Of a stretch of 60,377 nt of DNA, positions 7,783 through 17,138 are shown piece after piece. The number at the start of each line of letters is the position of its first letter. Position 1 is the stretch's first letter. Position numbers and translations under genes: made by a program. The notes under the pieces were generated by a model, which saw only the letters and a list, made by a program, of their open reading frames with translations, searched no databases and was not told the origin of the DNA. The stretch covers positions 1 through 60,377 of the forward strand of contig CAVFCW010000014.1 of NCBI GenBank assembly GCA_963621245.1, given 5' to 3'. Source of the DNA: SIG603 sp963621245 (GTDB taxonomy: Bacteria > Bacillota > Clostridia > Oscillospirales > Acutalibacteraceae).

Positions 7783-8799
7783 TTATTCTCTCAATTTTGC
7801 GCAAAGGCTTGTGACGATAAGCTTCATGTTTCCGTTGCCGTCACACATTTTTCGGTAACGTGAGCAGATTTCCGGAAGACCTATAATTCTTCTTTTCGGC
7901 CTTGCGTCGGCAATTTTTCTTGCCGCCTCGGGGTCGGTGCTTATCAGATTGTTTCCGCCCATTTTCAGCACGCATGCATCTCTGAAAATTTCCTCGAGCA
8001 TATTCATCGTTTCGTCAAACAAGGCTCTGTCGTCAATGAGCGGAAAAGTCTTTTCGAGCAGTTTGTTTGATTCTCTCGCGTCAATGCATCTTGCAATTAA
8101 CGATGCCGTTTCAAAGGCAAGAGACGAGTTCTTCTTGCTTTTCTTTGAGCTTTTCTCTTCATCGGAGCCGAGATAAGCGAGCATTCTGCCAATGTTGTTG
8201 TTAAAAAGTTTAGCCGCCCTCTCGATTTTCTCATCGTCAAGCTCCGGCTTAGCTTTTTTACATGCAGAAACAGCCTCTTCTTTTTTCGGCGGCCGCAAAG
8301 TGAGCGTGACCGCTCTCGACCTTATCGTGGTAAGCATGGATTCCGCACTCGGAACAAGCATGAGGAACATGCCTCCCTCCGGCGGCTCCTCAATAACCTT
8401 TAAAAGCGTGTTTTGCACCTGAGGCGTAAACGCTTTTCCCGACTCAAGCAGATAGATGTTGTAATCTGCCTCAATCGGCTTTTCGTAGCAATCGAGAATC
8501 ACACCGTCACGAATTTGAGCGACATTCACCGTTTTTGCAGATCCGAGCGGAGCAATCGAGCGCACGTCCGGGTGGCTTCCCGCCCTCATCTCGGCGCAAG
8601 CCTTGCATTTTCCACACGGGCGAAGGCTCTCGTCCTCGCATTTGCATGTGAGATAAGCGGCAATTTTCTCCGCCAAGGTGTGCTTTCCCAGTCCGTCCGC
8701 ACCCTGAATAATCAGTGCATGCGGAAGTCTTTTTGAGCTTACCAGATTTTGAAGTCGTTCTTTAACCTCGTCGTTGCCGACAAAACCGTCAAAATTCAT
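7783..8799 (-). CDS. holB: DNA polymerase III delta prime subunit
   Basis: A protein of 338 residues. It has a clamp-loader AAA+ fold with P-loop GADGLGKHTLAEKIA, a zinc-binding set CKCEDESLRPCGKCKAC, and a sensor-1 region around EEPPEGG and TIRSRA. It is part of the gamma-complex that loads the beta clamp. The ATG overlaps the darA stop codon (TGATG), so the two genes are translationally coupled. Confidence 0.95.
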   Translation of the reverse strand: MNFDGFVGNDEVKERLQNLVSSKRLPHALIIQGADGLGKHTLAEKIAAYLTCKCEDESLRPCGKCKACAEMRAGSHPDVRSIAPLGSAKTVNVAQIRDGVILDCYEKPIEADYNIYLLESGKAFTPQVQNTLLKVIEEPPEGGMFLMLVPSAESMLTTIRSRAVTLTLRPPKKEEAVSACKKAKPELDDEKIERAAKLFNNNIGRMLAYLGSDEEKSSKKSKKNSSLAFETASLIARCIDARESNKLLEKTFPLIDDRALFDETMNMLEEIFRDACVLKMGGNNLISTDPEAARKIADARPKRRIIGLPEICSRYRKMCDGNGNMKLIVTSLCAKLRE

Positions 8800-9122
8800 C
8801 AGACTTTCTCGAATCTGTCTACGTTAAGAACGAATATGGTAGCACCGCCGACAGATACCTCAACGGGCATTGCAGCACACAAAGCGACATTCATCTGTGT
8901 GTTTGTGGGTGTTATCTGCGTGCGCTTACTTGAATGTGTTCCGATTATATCAATAGCTTCCTGAACTTTATCGTCCTCAACGCCCGAAATCAGCGTTGTG
9001 TTTCCCGCCATAAGAAATCCGCCTGTTGTGGCAAGCTTCGTTACCTGAAATCCCGCCTTGGTCAATGACGACTGAACAGCTGCACCGTCATTGTTGCTTA
9101 CAATAGCCAAAATAAGTTTCAT
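8799..9122 (-). CDS. darA: Cyclic-di-AMP receptor, PII-like (DarA/PstA)
   Basis: A protein of 107 residues. KLILAIVSNNDG at the N-terminus, the glycine-rich TTGGFLMAGNTTLISGVED segment, and a C-terminal GGATIFVLNVDRFEKV match the small trimeric c-di-AMP-binding PII-like family. AAGGAGG precedes the start. Location just before holB is conserved in Firmicutes. The downstream effector of DarA is not known. Confidence 0.93.
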   Translation of the reverse strand: MKLILAIVSNNDGAAVQSSLTKAGFQVTKLATTGGFLMAGNTTLISGVEDDKVQEAIDIIGTHSSKRTQITPTNTQMNVALCAAMPVEVSVGGATIFVLNVDRFEKV

Positions 9123-9218
9123 AAAGGTTTCCTCCTTTGTTCTGTTAAGCTTATTTTACCATTTAATGCATTAAAAATCTATATGAGAAAAATATTTTGT
9201 GGTTTTGGATAATCGGCA

Positions 9219-9908
9219 TCAGTTTTTTTGTAAAATTCTTCGATTCGCCCCGAAATATCGTTTTCTATACACAAAAAGCTCGATAAACACGCACATTATC
9301 AGCGCCGCAATTATATCCACGCACGAATGCTGTTTGACAAATGCAGTGGATATCGATATCATCACGCAAAGCACGGCTATAAGGAATTTTCCGAACGGTT
9401 TAAGTCTCTTTTGCTTTAGCCAGACGGACATAATTCCCATGGAGTACGCCACGTGCAGAGACGGACAAACCCCCGTGGGTGTATCAAATTCATATATCAT
9501 TCCCATAAGTGCGGTAAAAATATTGTGTCTTGTAAATTCATCGGGCCGCAAATTCTGAATACTCGGATATGCGATGTAACATATCATTCCGATAACCTGC
9601 GTGCAGATGATGAAGGTCTGAAGCTTTTTGAAGCTCTCGACATCATAAAGCAAGAAATACAAAAGGCTTGCCGCTATCAAAAAATACCACGATACATAGA
9701 ACACGGCAAAATATTCGTTGAACGGAATTATATCGTCAAGCGCACAGTGAATAACGTGACAGCTGTCATATGGAATTAGATTTTCGGTTAAAAAATAAAA
9801 AAGAAAATAGACAAGCCAGCCCGACAAAAGCAAAAGGTGCCTGTACTCGGGGCTTGTTATGTTGTTCAGTCTCAGTTTTCTGTAATCGACCTCGGGCTTT
9901 CTGATAAT
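9219..9908 (-). CDS. PAP2-superfamily membrane phosphatase, apparent non-ATG start
   Basis: Six or so transmembrane helices and the PAP2 motifs PSLHVAYS (with catalytic His) and KQHSCVDI (second His/Asp). The RPDEF block corresponds to the first motif region. It probably acts on lipid phosphates or headgroups, which fits the PlsC-like gene directly upstream. No ATG, GTG or TTG opens the conserved N-terminal part (KLRLNNITSPEYRHLLLL). AGGAGG is instead followed by ATT (9908) and ATC (9905), 4 and 7 nt away. A TTG at 9833 would cut off conserved sequence. The gene overlaps the upstream stop by about 37 nt, so translation is likely coupled. Confidence 0.72.
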   Translation of the reverse strand: MIRKPEVDYRKLRLNNITSPEYRHLLLLSGWLVYFLFYFLTENLIPYDSCHVIHCALDDIIPFNEYFAVFYVSWYFLIAASLLYFLLYDVESFKKLQTFIICTQVIGMICYIAYPSIQNLRPDEFTRHNIFTALMGMIYEFDTPTGVCPSLHVAYSMGIMSVWLKQKRLKPFGKFLIAVLCVMISISTAFVKQHSCVDIIAALIMCVFIELFVYRKRYFGANRRILQKN

Positions 9909-10654
9909 ACCGCCTCCTCTCTTATGTTTTGCGGATACTTACTTGACGGAATGTTCGGATACGGCACAACGGTGTGCCTTGGAAGCGAATAAGCCGTTTC
10001 GCTTATCTCGTTCATAAGATAAGTGCAGATGCGTTTTCTCTCGTCGGCAATCGGCGCATCGGGATTAAACTCCACGGGTTTTCCGAAAACCACCTTGTGC
10101 AGTCTCGGCGCAATGTACATAGGTACAAAAACAAGCTTTTCGCCTGTCTTTTTGTAATAATACTTCGCCGTATCCACAAATTTATCCTGAAATTCATACA
10201 CGATATTATTGTGCGGAATGTTCTGTTCGGGGAAAACCACATTGTTTCCCTCTGTAAGGCTCTCTACAGCCGCTCTGAAAGTTGACCTGAGTCTTGAATC
10301 GTGATAAACGGGAATAGTGTCGGCGGAATTTATCATATTGGATAAAGGCGCCGCTATTATCGCAGAGACTATCTTAAAGAACCACCTAACCGCCTTAGGT
10401 TTTTTTGACCAGAAGTCGCTGTATGTGTAGGTTCTGCACTCTTTTTTGTCAAAAATCTGACCTATGCACCAGGTTGTGTTTTTCCCCGGCAAATAAAGCT
10501 GACTGATAATCGGGCCGTTAGTCTTGGAATGGTTGCCAACTAGCACCGCTCCCTTGGGCGGAATATTCTCCGTTCCGATAAGCTCGGGCTTTTTATAAAA
10601 CTTTCTTACAAGAAAAACCGCACCCTTATATAATCCCGATCTTTTCTTCTCCAT
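9872..10654 (-). CDS. 1-acyl-glycerol-3-phosphate acyltransferase-like (PlsC family)
   Basis: A protein of 260 residues from the ATG with GGAGG 7 nt upstream. A longer in-frame start 24 codons earlier lacks a ribosome binding site. The PlsC-type domain has GNHSKTNGPI where the HX4D motif is expected. His is kept but the acidic residue is Gly, a variant I associate with a clostridial subgroup. VVFPEQN corresponds to the FPEG block. It probably acylates lysophospholipids at the membrane. The adjoining PAP2 gene suggests a lipid-remodelling pair. Confidence 0.8.
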   Translation of the reverse strand: MEKKRSGLYKGAVFLVRKFYKKPELIGTENIPPKGAVLVGNHSKTNGPIISQLYLPGKNTTWCIGQIFDKKECRTYTYSDFWSKKPKAVRWFFKIVSAIIAAPLSNMINSADTIPVYHDSRLRSTFRAAVESLTEGNNVVFPEQNIPHNNIVYEFQDKFVDTAKYYYKKTGEKLVFVPMYIAPRLHKVVFGKPVEFNPDAPIADERKRICTYLMNEISETAYSLPRHTVVPYPNIPSSKYPQNIREEAVLSESPRSITEN

Positions 10655-10871
10655 TCGGAATCCTCCAAAAATATATGGGCGCACTCGTTTTTTGCGCCCT
10701 TCAAAATGCAAATAACAGTATAGCACAACAAAATTCGTAAAAAATTAACTTGGTGTAAACAAAAATGAATTTTGGTCATTTTTGCCCGTGGCAGATTTGT
10801 CAGATATTTCACCGAGAGAAAAAGGCTCATCTGTCGATTTTGCAAAAACTTTGTATTTTTCTGCGGATTTT

Positions 10872-10900
10872 TTGTCGATAATATGAGACAATGGTATTGT
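10872..10900 (+). promoter_or_regulatory. Probable promoter of the 10960-11214 gene
   Basis: TTGTCG (10872), 17 bp, TATTGT (10895). Moderate match to sigma-A. Confidence 0.5.
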
Positions 10901-10959
10901 AAATTTCAATCGTGTCAATCGGACGTCTTTCAAAGGCGTCAAGAAAGGAATGATCTACT

Positions 10960-11214
10960 TTGACCAAGAAATGTGCATTTATCCTGACCGCCGTATTTGT
11001 TATGGTATCAGCCGCATTTGTCGGAAGCGTATTCGATAAGCAGCCGTCAGAAACGACCATAACCTACTCGAAAATTGACAAGAACGAGATGAGTGCCGCC
11101 GACTACAAAAACCGCTCGGACGAGGATGATTCTCTTCTTCTGAAAGCGGACAACTCCGAGATTTCTCTCGAGGAAGTACTCGGCGATGAAAACTGCGTCA
11201 CCCTTGAAATATGA
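10960..11214 (+). CDS. Small membrane-anchored protein, 84 aa, unknown
   Basis: A TTG start about 10 nt after AAAGGA. The N-terminal hydrophobic segment (residues 5-24, AFILTAVFVMVSAAFVG) is a signal anchor, and the rest is acidic and polar (Asp/Glu/Ser). No Cys lipobox. A terminator follows immediately, so it is monocistronic. Not recognised. Confidence 0.6.
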   Translation: MTKKCAFILTAVFVMVSAAFVGSVFDKQPSETTITYSKIDKNEMSAADYKNRSDEDDSLLLKADNSEISLEEVLGDENCVTLEI

Positions 11215-11228
11215 CAGAATGAGTTTTG

Positions 11229-11252
11229 AGCTCCCTTAGGGGGGCTCTTTTC
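11229..11252 (+). terminator. Intrinsic terminator
   Basis: A short GC-rich stem (GAGCTCCC with GGGGGCTC, loop TTAG region) followed by TTTT. Confidence 0.7.
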
Positions 11253-11277
11253 GTTTTTCTCAATCGGACAAACTATA

Positions 11278-11306
11278 TTGACAAAAGACCTCATCGTTGG
11301 TAAAAT
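11278..11306 (+). promoter_or_regulatory. Sigma-A promoter of the AMP-ligase gene
   Basis: TTGACA (11278-11283), 17 bp, TAAAAT (11301-11306). The leader to the ATG is about 90 nt. Confidence 0.83.
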
Positions 11307-11399
11307 AGTTAGCGAAACTAATTATCTGTTTGAAACTATTTTTGAAAGAATATAAAGAATATACCTAACAACACACAAGAGGAAATAAAGGAGAAAATT

Positions 11400-13058
11400 A
11401 TGCCAAGAACCTATGACGACAGAATGTTCATAGAGACATTCGAGCATGAATACACGTGGCTTAACGGTTTCATGCGAAATGTAGGAAGATATCAAAACAG
11501 AACCGCCGTTCTCGATCCGCTCACATCGAGAAAATGGACATATAAGGAGCTTAACGAGGAGGCTAACAAACTTGCAAACGCCCTCAAAGCTGACGGAATC
11601 GGCAAAAACGATGTTGTTATGTCGGCTATGCTCAACTGCCCCGAGTTTGTCTTTTCGTATATCGGCCCGAGAAAAATCGGAGCGATACTCAATCCCGCCA
11701 ACTTCAACCTTGCCCCGGGAGAAATGGCAAAGCTTATCGACCACAACAAGCCGAAGGCTTTTCTCTATTCGCCGGAGCACAGAAATATGATAGTCGAGGC
11801 GGTTTCTCTTGCCAAAAATCCGCCGAAAGTTCTTATAATGGTGGATAACCTCAAGGGAGCGGACGTTCCGAGCGGCCATCACGCATATGACGAGTACGTT
11901 AAAAACGCATCGGCAGAGAACCCCGAAAAGGACTTTGTCCCTCACATTTACGATGAAGTTTTACGACTTTGCACATCCGGCACAACGGCACTTCCGAAAA
12001 GCTGCCCCATAAACGATATAAACGAGGTTCTCTCGGCTCACGATGTAATCATGCAGTATCCGCTTGAGCCGAACGACATAACCATGAACATGACTCCGTG
12101 GTTCCACCGAGGCGGTGCGCACAGCGGCGGCCCCGGCCCCTCACTTTATGTCGGTGCGGCTGTGACGGTTCTCAGAAACTTCCAGCCGAAGCAGTGCCTA
12201 AAATGGACGGAAGAGCTCGGCATAACCTACCTTATGGGTGCACCCTCAACCCTCGAAATGCTCGCAAGAACGCAGAAAAAGCATTCTTTTGACCTCAGCT
12301 CACTTCGTGGCCTTGTAACCATGGGTGCGCCGCTTGAAAAGAACGCGTGCGAGGAATATATGAAAACTCTCACGCCGAGAATTTTCAACGGCTACGGCAC
12401 GACCGAAACTTTCTGGAACAGTTTCTTGAGACCGTACGACCTCCCCGAGCACGCCGGCTCAGTCGGCGGAAGCTGTATCGATGACGAGACAAGAGTGGTC
12501 AAGGTTTATGACGACAGAAAGGCCGAGCCGAACGAAACCGTCGAGAAGGACGGTGAGGCCTTGGGCGAAGTTATCATCTGGAGTCCCGCAAAGGGAACCT
12601 ACACCTATTTTGACGCCGCCGAAGAGGCACAAAAGAAATTCTATTCGGGATGGATGTACACGGGCGATCTCGGTGTTTGGGACGAGAACGGCTACATAAC
12701 GATAAAGGGCAGAAAAGACGATATGATAGTATGCGCCGCCGAGAATATTTATCCCACTCAGGTGGAAAATGCAATTCTCGAGCACGATAAAGTGGACGAC
12801 TGCATAGTTATCGGTGTTACCGACAAATTGCGCGGTCAGGCGGTTGCCGCTTACGTTAAGGTTACAGACCCGAGCGTAACGGCAGAGGAAATCTCCGAAT
12901 TTTGCCACCGTCACCCTGATTTGTCAGCCTACAAAAGACCGAGATACATAAAAATTACGGATAATCTCCCCTACACCCCAACGGGAAAGAAAAAAAGAGC
13001 GGAACTCAGACGCCTTGCCGAAAAGGATCTTGCGGACGGAACGCTCAAAAGAAGCTAA
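11400..13058 (+). CDS. AMP-dependent acyl-CoA/acyl-ACP ligase (ANL superfamily)
   Basis: A protein of 552 residues. The adenylation motifs are complete: LCTSGTTALPKS (phosphate loop), NGYGTTETF, YTGDLGVWDENGYI, KGRKDDMI, and the C-terminal PTGKKKR with the catalytic Lys. It activates a carboxylic acid as its adenylate and transfers it to CoA or a carrier protein. It converges on the ACP/FkbH/DHHW/MBOAT operon across a shared terminator. By analogy to DltA, it may load the ACP of that locus (inference). The substrate cannot be read from the sequence. GGAG precedes the ATG. Confidence 0.88.
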   Translation: MPRTYDDRMFIETFEHEYTWLNGFMRNVGRYQNRTAVLDPLTSRKWTYKELNEEANKLANALKADGIGKNDVVMSAMLNCPEFVFSYIGPRKIGAILNPANFNLAPGEMAKLIDHNKPKAFLYSPEHRNMIVEAVSLAKNPPKVLIMVDNLKGADVPSGHHAYDEYVKNASAENPEKDFVPHIYDEVLRLCTSGTTALPKSCPINDINEVLSAHDVIMQYPLEPNDITMNMTPWFHRGGAHSGGPGPSLYVGAAVTVLRNFQPKQCLKWTEELGITYLMGAPSTLEMLARTQKKHSFDLSSLRGLVTMGAPLEKNACEEYMKTLTPRIFNGYGTTETFWNSFLRPYDLPEHAGSVGGSCIDDETRVVKVYDDRKAEPNETVEKDGEALGEVIIWSPAKGTYTYFDAAEEAQKKFYSGWMYTGDLGVWDENGYITIKGRKDDMIVCAAENIYPTQVENAILEHDKVDDCIVIGVTDKLRGQAVAAYVKVTDPSVTAEEISEFCHRHPDLSAYKRPRYIKITDNLPYTPTGKKKRAELRRLAEKDLADGTLKRS

Positions 13059-13074
13059 ACGAAGCTAAACATAA

Positions 13075-13109
13075 AAACAGGGTGCCAACTTCAACTTGGC
13101 ACCCTGTTT
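13075..13109. terminator. Bidirectional terminator between AMP-ligase and ACP
   Basis: A perfect 14-bp inverted repeat (13075-13088 with 13096-13109) flanked by A and T runs that suit both converging transcripts. Confidence 0.9.
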
Positions 13110-13121
13110 CGTTATACTTTT

Positions 13122-13367
13122 TTATTTTGTTGCACGGTGATTGATAATCTGAGCCATCTCGCCGACATTCTTCATGGAGGAAATCTCGCCCATCTTGAAC
13201 TTCATGCCAAACTCTCTCTCAACGGCAGAGATAAGTGTGATGTGCTCGAGGGAATCCCAATCGTCGATGTCGTTTGCTGTTGTCTTGGGTGTTATTCTGA
13301 TGCTTGTATCATCGAAAACATCCTGAAAAACTCTGTTAAGTCTTGTAAAAAGAACCTTTGCGTCCAT
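13122..13367 (-). CDS. Acyl carrier protein
   Basis: A protein of 81 residues, with DDWDSLEHITLI containing the Ser that takes phosphopantetheine. GGAGG lies 7 nt from the ATG. It is the last gene of the MBOAT-DHHW-FkbH-ACP operon, 13 nt after the FkbH-like gene. Context and size parallel DltC and the discrete ACPs used by FkbH glyceryl-loading enzymes. It is therefore likely to be a dedicated carrier and not the fatty-acid ACP. Confidence 0.92.
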   Translation of the reverse strand: MDAKVLFTRLNRVFQDVFDDTSIRITPKTTANDIDDWDSLEHITLISAVEREFGMKFKMGEISSMKNVGEMAQIINHRATK

Positions 13368-13380
13368 GGTAAAACCTCCG

Positions 13381-15165
13381 TTAAATTTCTTCTTTTACTT
13401 CTATATACTTGTTTTTATTTTCGTAATCGCTTATATCGAGAACCCAGACGGAATTTCCGTCCTCGTCTTCGCTCACTTTGTCAAAGCCGAAGGTGCCGTA
13501 AAGCTCCTTAACCATCTTGTTCTTTGCGGTCGGATAGTAGTAGCCGGTGATTTTCTCGATTCCGCACTCTTTTGCTTTTTCAACAAGCTTATCGAGCATG
13601 GCAAGCTCCATATCACGCTTTAACACACGGCAGGACATAAGCCACAAATCCATATTGAGGTTTTTGCCGTCCTTCTTTCCGATAACAACGGAAACAACGC
13701 CGTTATCGCCGAATTTATCTATAAGCTTGCCGTAAAGTCTTATGTAGTCGCCGCTCTCGAAAACCTCTTCCATCTCTGTCTGAGTGTATCTCTTTGTGGT
13801 GACGTTGAACTGATTCGATTTATTGGTAAGCTGGGTTATTCTTGCGATGTAAACGGGCTTGAAATCCGCAATCTCGGCTACCATCTCAAGGCTCTTGAGA
13901 TACTCGCCGTAATCCGCAAATGAAGCCATCTGGCGGTTTCTGAGAACATTTTTCTTGTACATATCGCCGCGCTTCAAATCGTCTGCGGTGAAGCTTGTCA
14001 CCTCGAAAAATCCCGAGCGGTCGATTGTAGTGATGTAATTCTCGACGCCCTCCATCTCGGGGACGGCGCAACCGCTTATCTGAGCCGAAACTATTGCTCG
14101 CTCGGCGGGATTATCGTCCGCAAAAACGATAGCGTCCTGACCGATGTTTAACTCTGCCGCAGTCTCTGCGATGTTTCTGTCTTTGTTCTCCCAGTTTGCC
14201 TTTATTATGACAAAATCATCGGGCTTGAGTGCGCCCTCGGGGTGATTAAGACCGGCAATCGCATTTTCGTGGTCATTTTTGGAGCAGACCGTGAGAACGA
14301 TGCCGAGCTGTTTAAGCTCTTTAACATAGCTCTGGAACTCGTAGTAAGACTGGCTCACGCCTGTTTCCTGTCCTATCTCGATTCCGTCCACGCCGTCGTC
14401 GCCGACAACTCCGCCCCAAAGGGTGTTGTCGAGGTCGAGTGCAAGCGCTTTCTTGTTCTTGCCGAAAATCGACTTGATTATGTTGGCAACGCTAAAAGAG
14501 AAAGACGGAATTGCCTCAAAGCACATGGCATACTTGTACATATTCCAGAAAAGCGGATTTGACCACTCTTTAAAGCCGTAATCGGCGGAGATGAAGTTGA
14601 GGTCGTTGATGTAAAAGCTGTCGTTCTCTCTTGCGTAAGCGTAAAAATATTCGTTAAGTCTTGTGATGAAATTAACTCTGCCGTGAATATCCCAAGCGTC
14701 ACGGTTTCCGAGAAGCCTGAAAAGCGGCATCTCAAAGTTATTCTGAATTATCGGGCAGTGGAATTTATCCTTGATGCTCTCCCACATTGCTCTGAATTTC
14801 TCGCACTCGGCGTTAAATTTAGCGTCAACCTCTTCGGCAGAGTCCGCCATAGCGGGAAAATCCGTGATGTTTCTGTTGCTTGTGTGAATAAACACTATGT
14901 CCGGCTCAAACTTCAAGAGGCTTTCGTCCGGGAACATTGCGTCCTGAAAATACTGTGCGTACTCCGACTCGTAAAATTCGGGCTCGATGCCGTAGTTCAA
15001 GAGGAAAAGCTCCAGAATGCTCACTATATTAGCCGTTGTCGATCCGCCGAAAACGGCTATTTTTTTCTTAATTCTTTTACTTCCGTCCGCAAGAAGAGCC
15101 TTTTTGATTGACTTCTTCTTGTTGATTATATAACCGGAATCAAACGGATATTCAAGTTCTTTCAT
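13381..15165 (-). CDS. FkbH-like HAD/GNAT protein (acyl-ACP loading)
   Basis: About 594 residues. An N-terminal SGNH-like region (FGGSTTANI) is followed by the FkbH HAD core, with ALDLDNTLWGG (motif I), TVCSKND (II) and FADDNPAERAIV (III), then a C-terminal GNAT-like domain with LTNKSNQFNVTTKRYT. Characterised FkbH proteins take 1,3-bisphosphoglycerate and load D-glyceryl onto an ACP. The adjacent ACP supports this. ATG at 15165 is chosen because AAAGGGTGG precedes it. The in-frame GTG at 15174 lies inside that site. The product is expected to be passed to the MBOAT export/transfer machinery upstream in the operon. Confidence 0.88.
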   Translation of the reverse strand: MKELEYPFDSGYIINKKKSIKKALLADGSKRIKKKIAVFGGSTTANIVSILELFLLNYGIEPEFYESEYAQYFQDAMFPDESLLKFEPDIVFIHTSNRNITDFPAMADSAEEVDAKFNAECEKFRAMWESIKDKFHCPIIQNNFEMPLFRLLGNRDAWDIHGRVNFITRLNEYFYAYARENDSFYINDLNFISADYGFKEWSNPLFWNMYKYAMCFEAIPSFSFSVANIIKSIFGKNKKALALDLDNTLWGGVVGDDGVDGIEIGQETGVSQSYYEFQSYVKELKQLGIVLTVCSKNDHENAIAGLNHPEGALKPDDFVIIKANWENKDRNIAETAAELNIGQDAIVFADDNPAERAIVSAQISGCAVPEMEGVENYITTIDRSGFFEVTSFTADDLKRGDMYKKNVLRNRQMASFADYGEYLKSLEMVAEIADFKPVYIARITQLTNKSNQFNVTTKRYTQTEMEEVFESGDYIRLYGKLIDKFGDNGVVSVVIGKKDGKNLNMDLWLMSCRVLKRDMELAMLDKLVEKAKECGIEKITGYYYPTAKNKMVKELYGTFGFDKVSEDEDGNSVWVLDISDYENKNKYIEVKEEI

Positions 15166-15178
15166 ACTGTCCACCCTT

Positions 15179-17125
15179 TTAGTTGCTTGAATCGCTGCTT
15201 GTCAATGCTTCGTCCACGATAGTTGCGCCCTTGTTCTGCGTGAGCATAGTCTCGAGGTTCTCGGAATTTCCGCCGACAACCGAGTAAGAACACATGCTGA
15301 ATAGAACGTCTGTTGCGCCCGTGAAGTCAATAAAGTCAACGAAGTTCAGGTTGAAATATCTTAAGTCGACGACATAAATCTCATCGAACGATGCGACATA
15401 CCACGGAATTTCCGCATTGCCGTAGGAGTCTTTTACTATGATGAGCTTTCTGCCGTTGTTTGCCGTACCCGTAACCTTGACAATCTGATCGTCGCCGCCC
15501 ATGTACATGATGTAGGAGTTGGCGGTATCGGTCTCCATGTAAAGATTTCCCGTGTACTGATACTCGAAGTTTCTGTCGTAGTAGTAGGTTGTTACGTCTT
15601 CCTTCTGTTTCCACCACGGGAAGTCCTCCGGGTCGTTAAGAACACGGTAGTCCTGAGTGTAGCCGTAGTAAGAACCAACGTATCCCTCGTTTACACCGCT
15701 CTCAAAAGTATCCTTGTCGGCAAACGGAACGCCCGCAGCCTCCGCAAAGGTTCTTGCGGCGTAGTAAGCGCCGAGCTGTGACCAGTGGTGGTCGGTTCTG
15801 AGGTAAATATCTTCCTCGGTATGCTTCTGAAGAACAGGGCATACGTTGATTGAAGTGATGCCGCTGTCGAGTTCGCCAGCAATTTCATCAAAGCGATCGC
15901 TCTGGCTTGCCGTGTATTCGAGCGCATTGGACGGCGTGTAGAATTCACTTGCAAGAGGACAAGGCATATTCCAAATTTTAATGCTTGAATCAAGCTCTTT
16001 TCTGAGCTCATTGAGTGCCGAGACATAAGAGGTATCGTCACCGTTTCCGAAAAGTCCGAGAACACGGTAATGGCCCTCCTGCTGAACGATAATAAGACCG
16101 TCCGACCAGTCAAATTCGTCGTCCTGCTTTGTGAAATCCTTCTGATCCTCTTCGGTATCGGCTATTGTTCCTATTGTGATGTGAACGCTTCTTCTGCCTG
16201 CAGAGCCTTCAAGTGTTGCGTCGGAAATTTCCGTTCCGCCCGTCTCGCTTGTCTCTGTCGTGCTTGTTTCGGCTGATGAAGTATCGGAAGCGGCTGTTTC
16301 TGCCGCGCTTACTTCACTCGAATCGCTTGTTTCCGAAGAAGTGGTATCGGTTTCGCCCGTCTTCTTTGTTGCGTTGTTAACGAATATGACATCATCATCG
16401 CTTGACGGAAGTCCGAAAACAGCCTTAATGTCGTAGCCGGCATTTTTAAGTGCGTCACGGTTCGGAACCGTATCCGTGAACCACTCGTTTATTCCGCTTG
16501 TGAAACTACCCGAGAACCAGTTGGAAAGCGAGAAACTCGGGAAAGATGCAAGCGTTCTTTTCTCAATCTGAGAGACGGTTGATTTGGGGAAGAACAGCAT
16601 GTAAATCATGCCTATTCCGAAAAACAGAATAATCACCGCAACGGAAACAAGGGAAATTCTCATTTCCATGAGCTTTTTCTTTCTCTCGGCGGGAGATTTT
16701 TTCTGTTTTTTCGGCTTTTCTTCAAGCTCGAAATCGCCGAAATCAAAGTCGTCGTAATCGGTTGCGCCGCCCGAAGAGGACGCACTCGAGGGAGTATCGT
16801 AATCCGGCATATCGTTTATGTCGAAATCGCCAAAGTCAAAGTCGCTGTAATCGTCGGAGGAAGCGGCTACCGTATCGGTAGTATAGACTTCGCTTGTCTC
16901 TTCGGCTTTTTCGGCCACTTTATTTTTCACTGTAATTTCAGCTGTATTTTCAGCTTTTTCTTCAGTCTTTTTTTCGTCCTTTTCATCGAGAACGCCAAAA
17001 TCTATGCTGTCCAAATCGACAGGCGGCGTCTCGGTCTCTTTTTTATCTTTTGACGAACTGAAATCGGAGAAGAGATCCTTCACCTTTATCAAATCGTCGC
17101 CGGAGTTGTTGAATTTATCGTCCAT
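15179..17125 (-). CDS. DHHW-family (AlgX/AlgJ-like) membrane-anchored protein
   Basis: A protein of 648 residues. A long acidic cytoplasmic N-terminus with repeated DYDDFDFGDF-type units is followed by one transmembrane helix at about 157-180 and a large outer domain. The DHHW signature occurs as LRTDHHWSQLGAYYAA, and IIVKDSYGNAE provides the nucleophile-like Ser. These are features of SGNH-fold O-acyltransferases that cooperate with MBOAT proteins. It sits between the MBOAT and FkbH-like genes. The DltD-like role of taking the acyl group from the MBOAT side and placing it on a surface polymer is inference from family and context. Confidence 0.88.
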   Translation of the reverse strand: MDDKFNNSGDDLIKVKDLFSDFSSSKDKKETETPPVDLDSIDFGVLDEKDEKKTEEKAENTAEITVKNKVAEKAEETSEVYTTDTVAASSDDYSDFDFGDFDINDMPDYDTPSSASSSGGATDYDDFDFGDFELEEKPKKQKKSPAERKKKLMEMRISLVSVAVIILFFGIGMIYMLFFPKSTVSQIEKRTLASFPSFSLSNWFSGSFTSGINEWFTDTVPNRDALKNAGYDIKAVFGLPSSDDDVIFVNNATKKTGETDTTSSETSDSSEVSAAETAASDTSSAETSTTETSETGGTEISDATLEGSAGRRSVHITIGTIADTEEDQKDFTKQDDEFDWSDGLIIVQQEGHYRVLGLFGNGDDTSYVSALNELRKELDSSIKIWNMPCPLASEFYTPSNALEYTASQSDRFDEIAGELDSGITSINVCPVLQKHTEEDIYLRTDHHWSQLGAYYAARTFAEAAGVPFADKDTFESGVNEGYVGSYYGYTQDYRVLNDPEDFPWWKQKEDVTTYYYDRNFEYQYTGNLYMETDTANSYIMYMGGDDQIVKVTGTANNGRKLIIVKDSYGNAEIPWYVASFDEIYVVDLRYFNLNFVDFIDFTGATDVLFSMCSYSVVGGNSENLETMLTQNKGATIVDEALTSSDSSN

Positions 17126-17138
17126 TTAAAATTACCTT

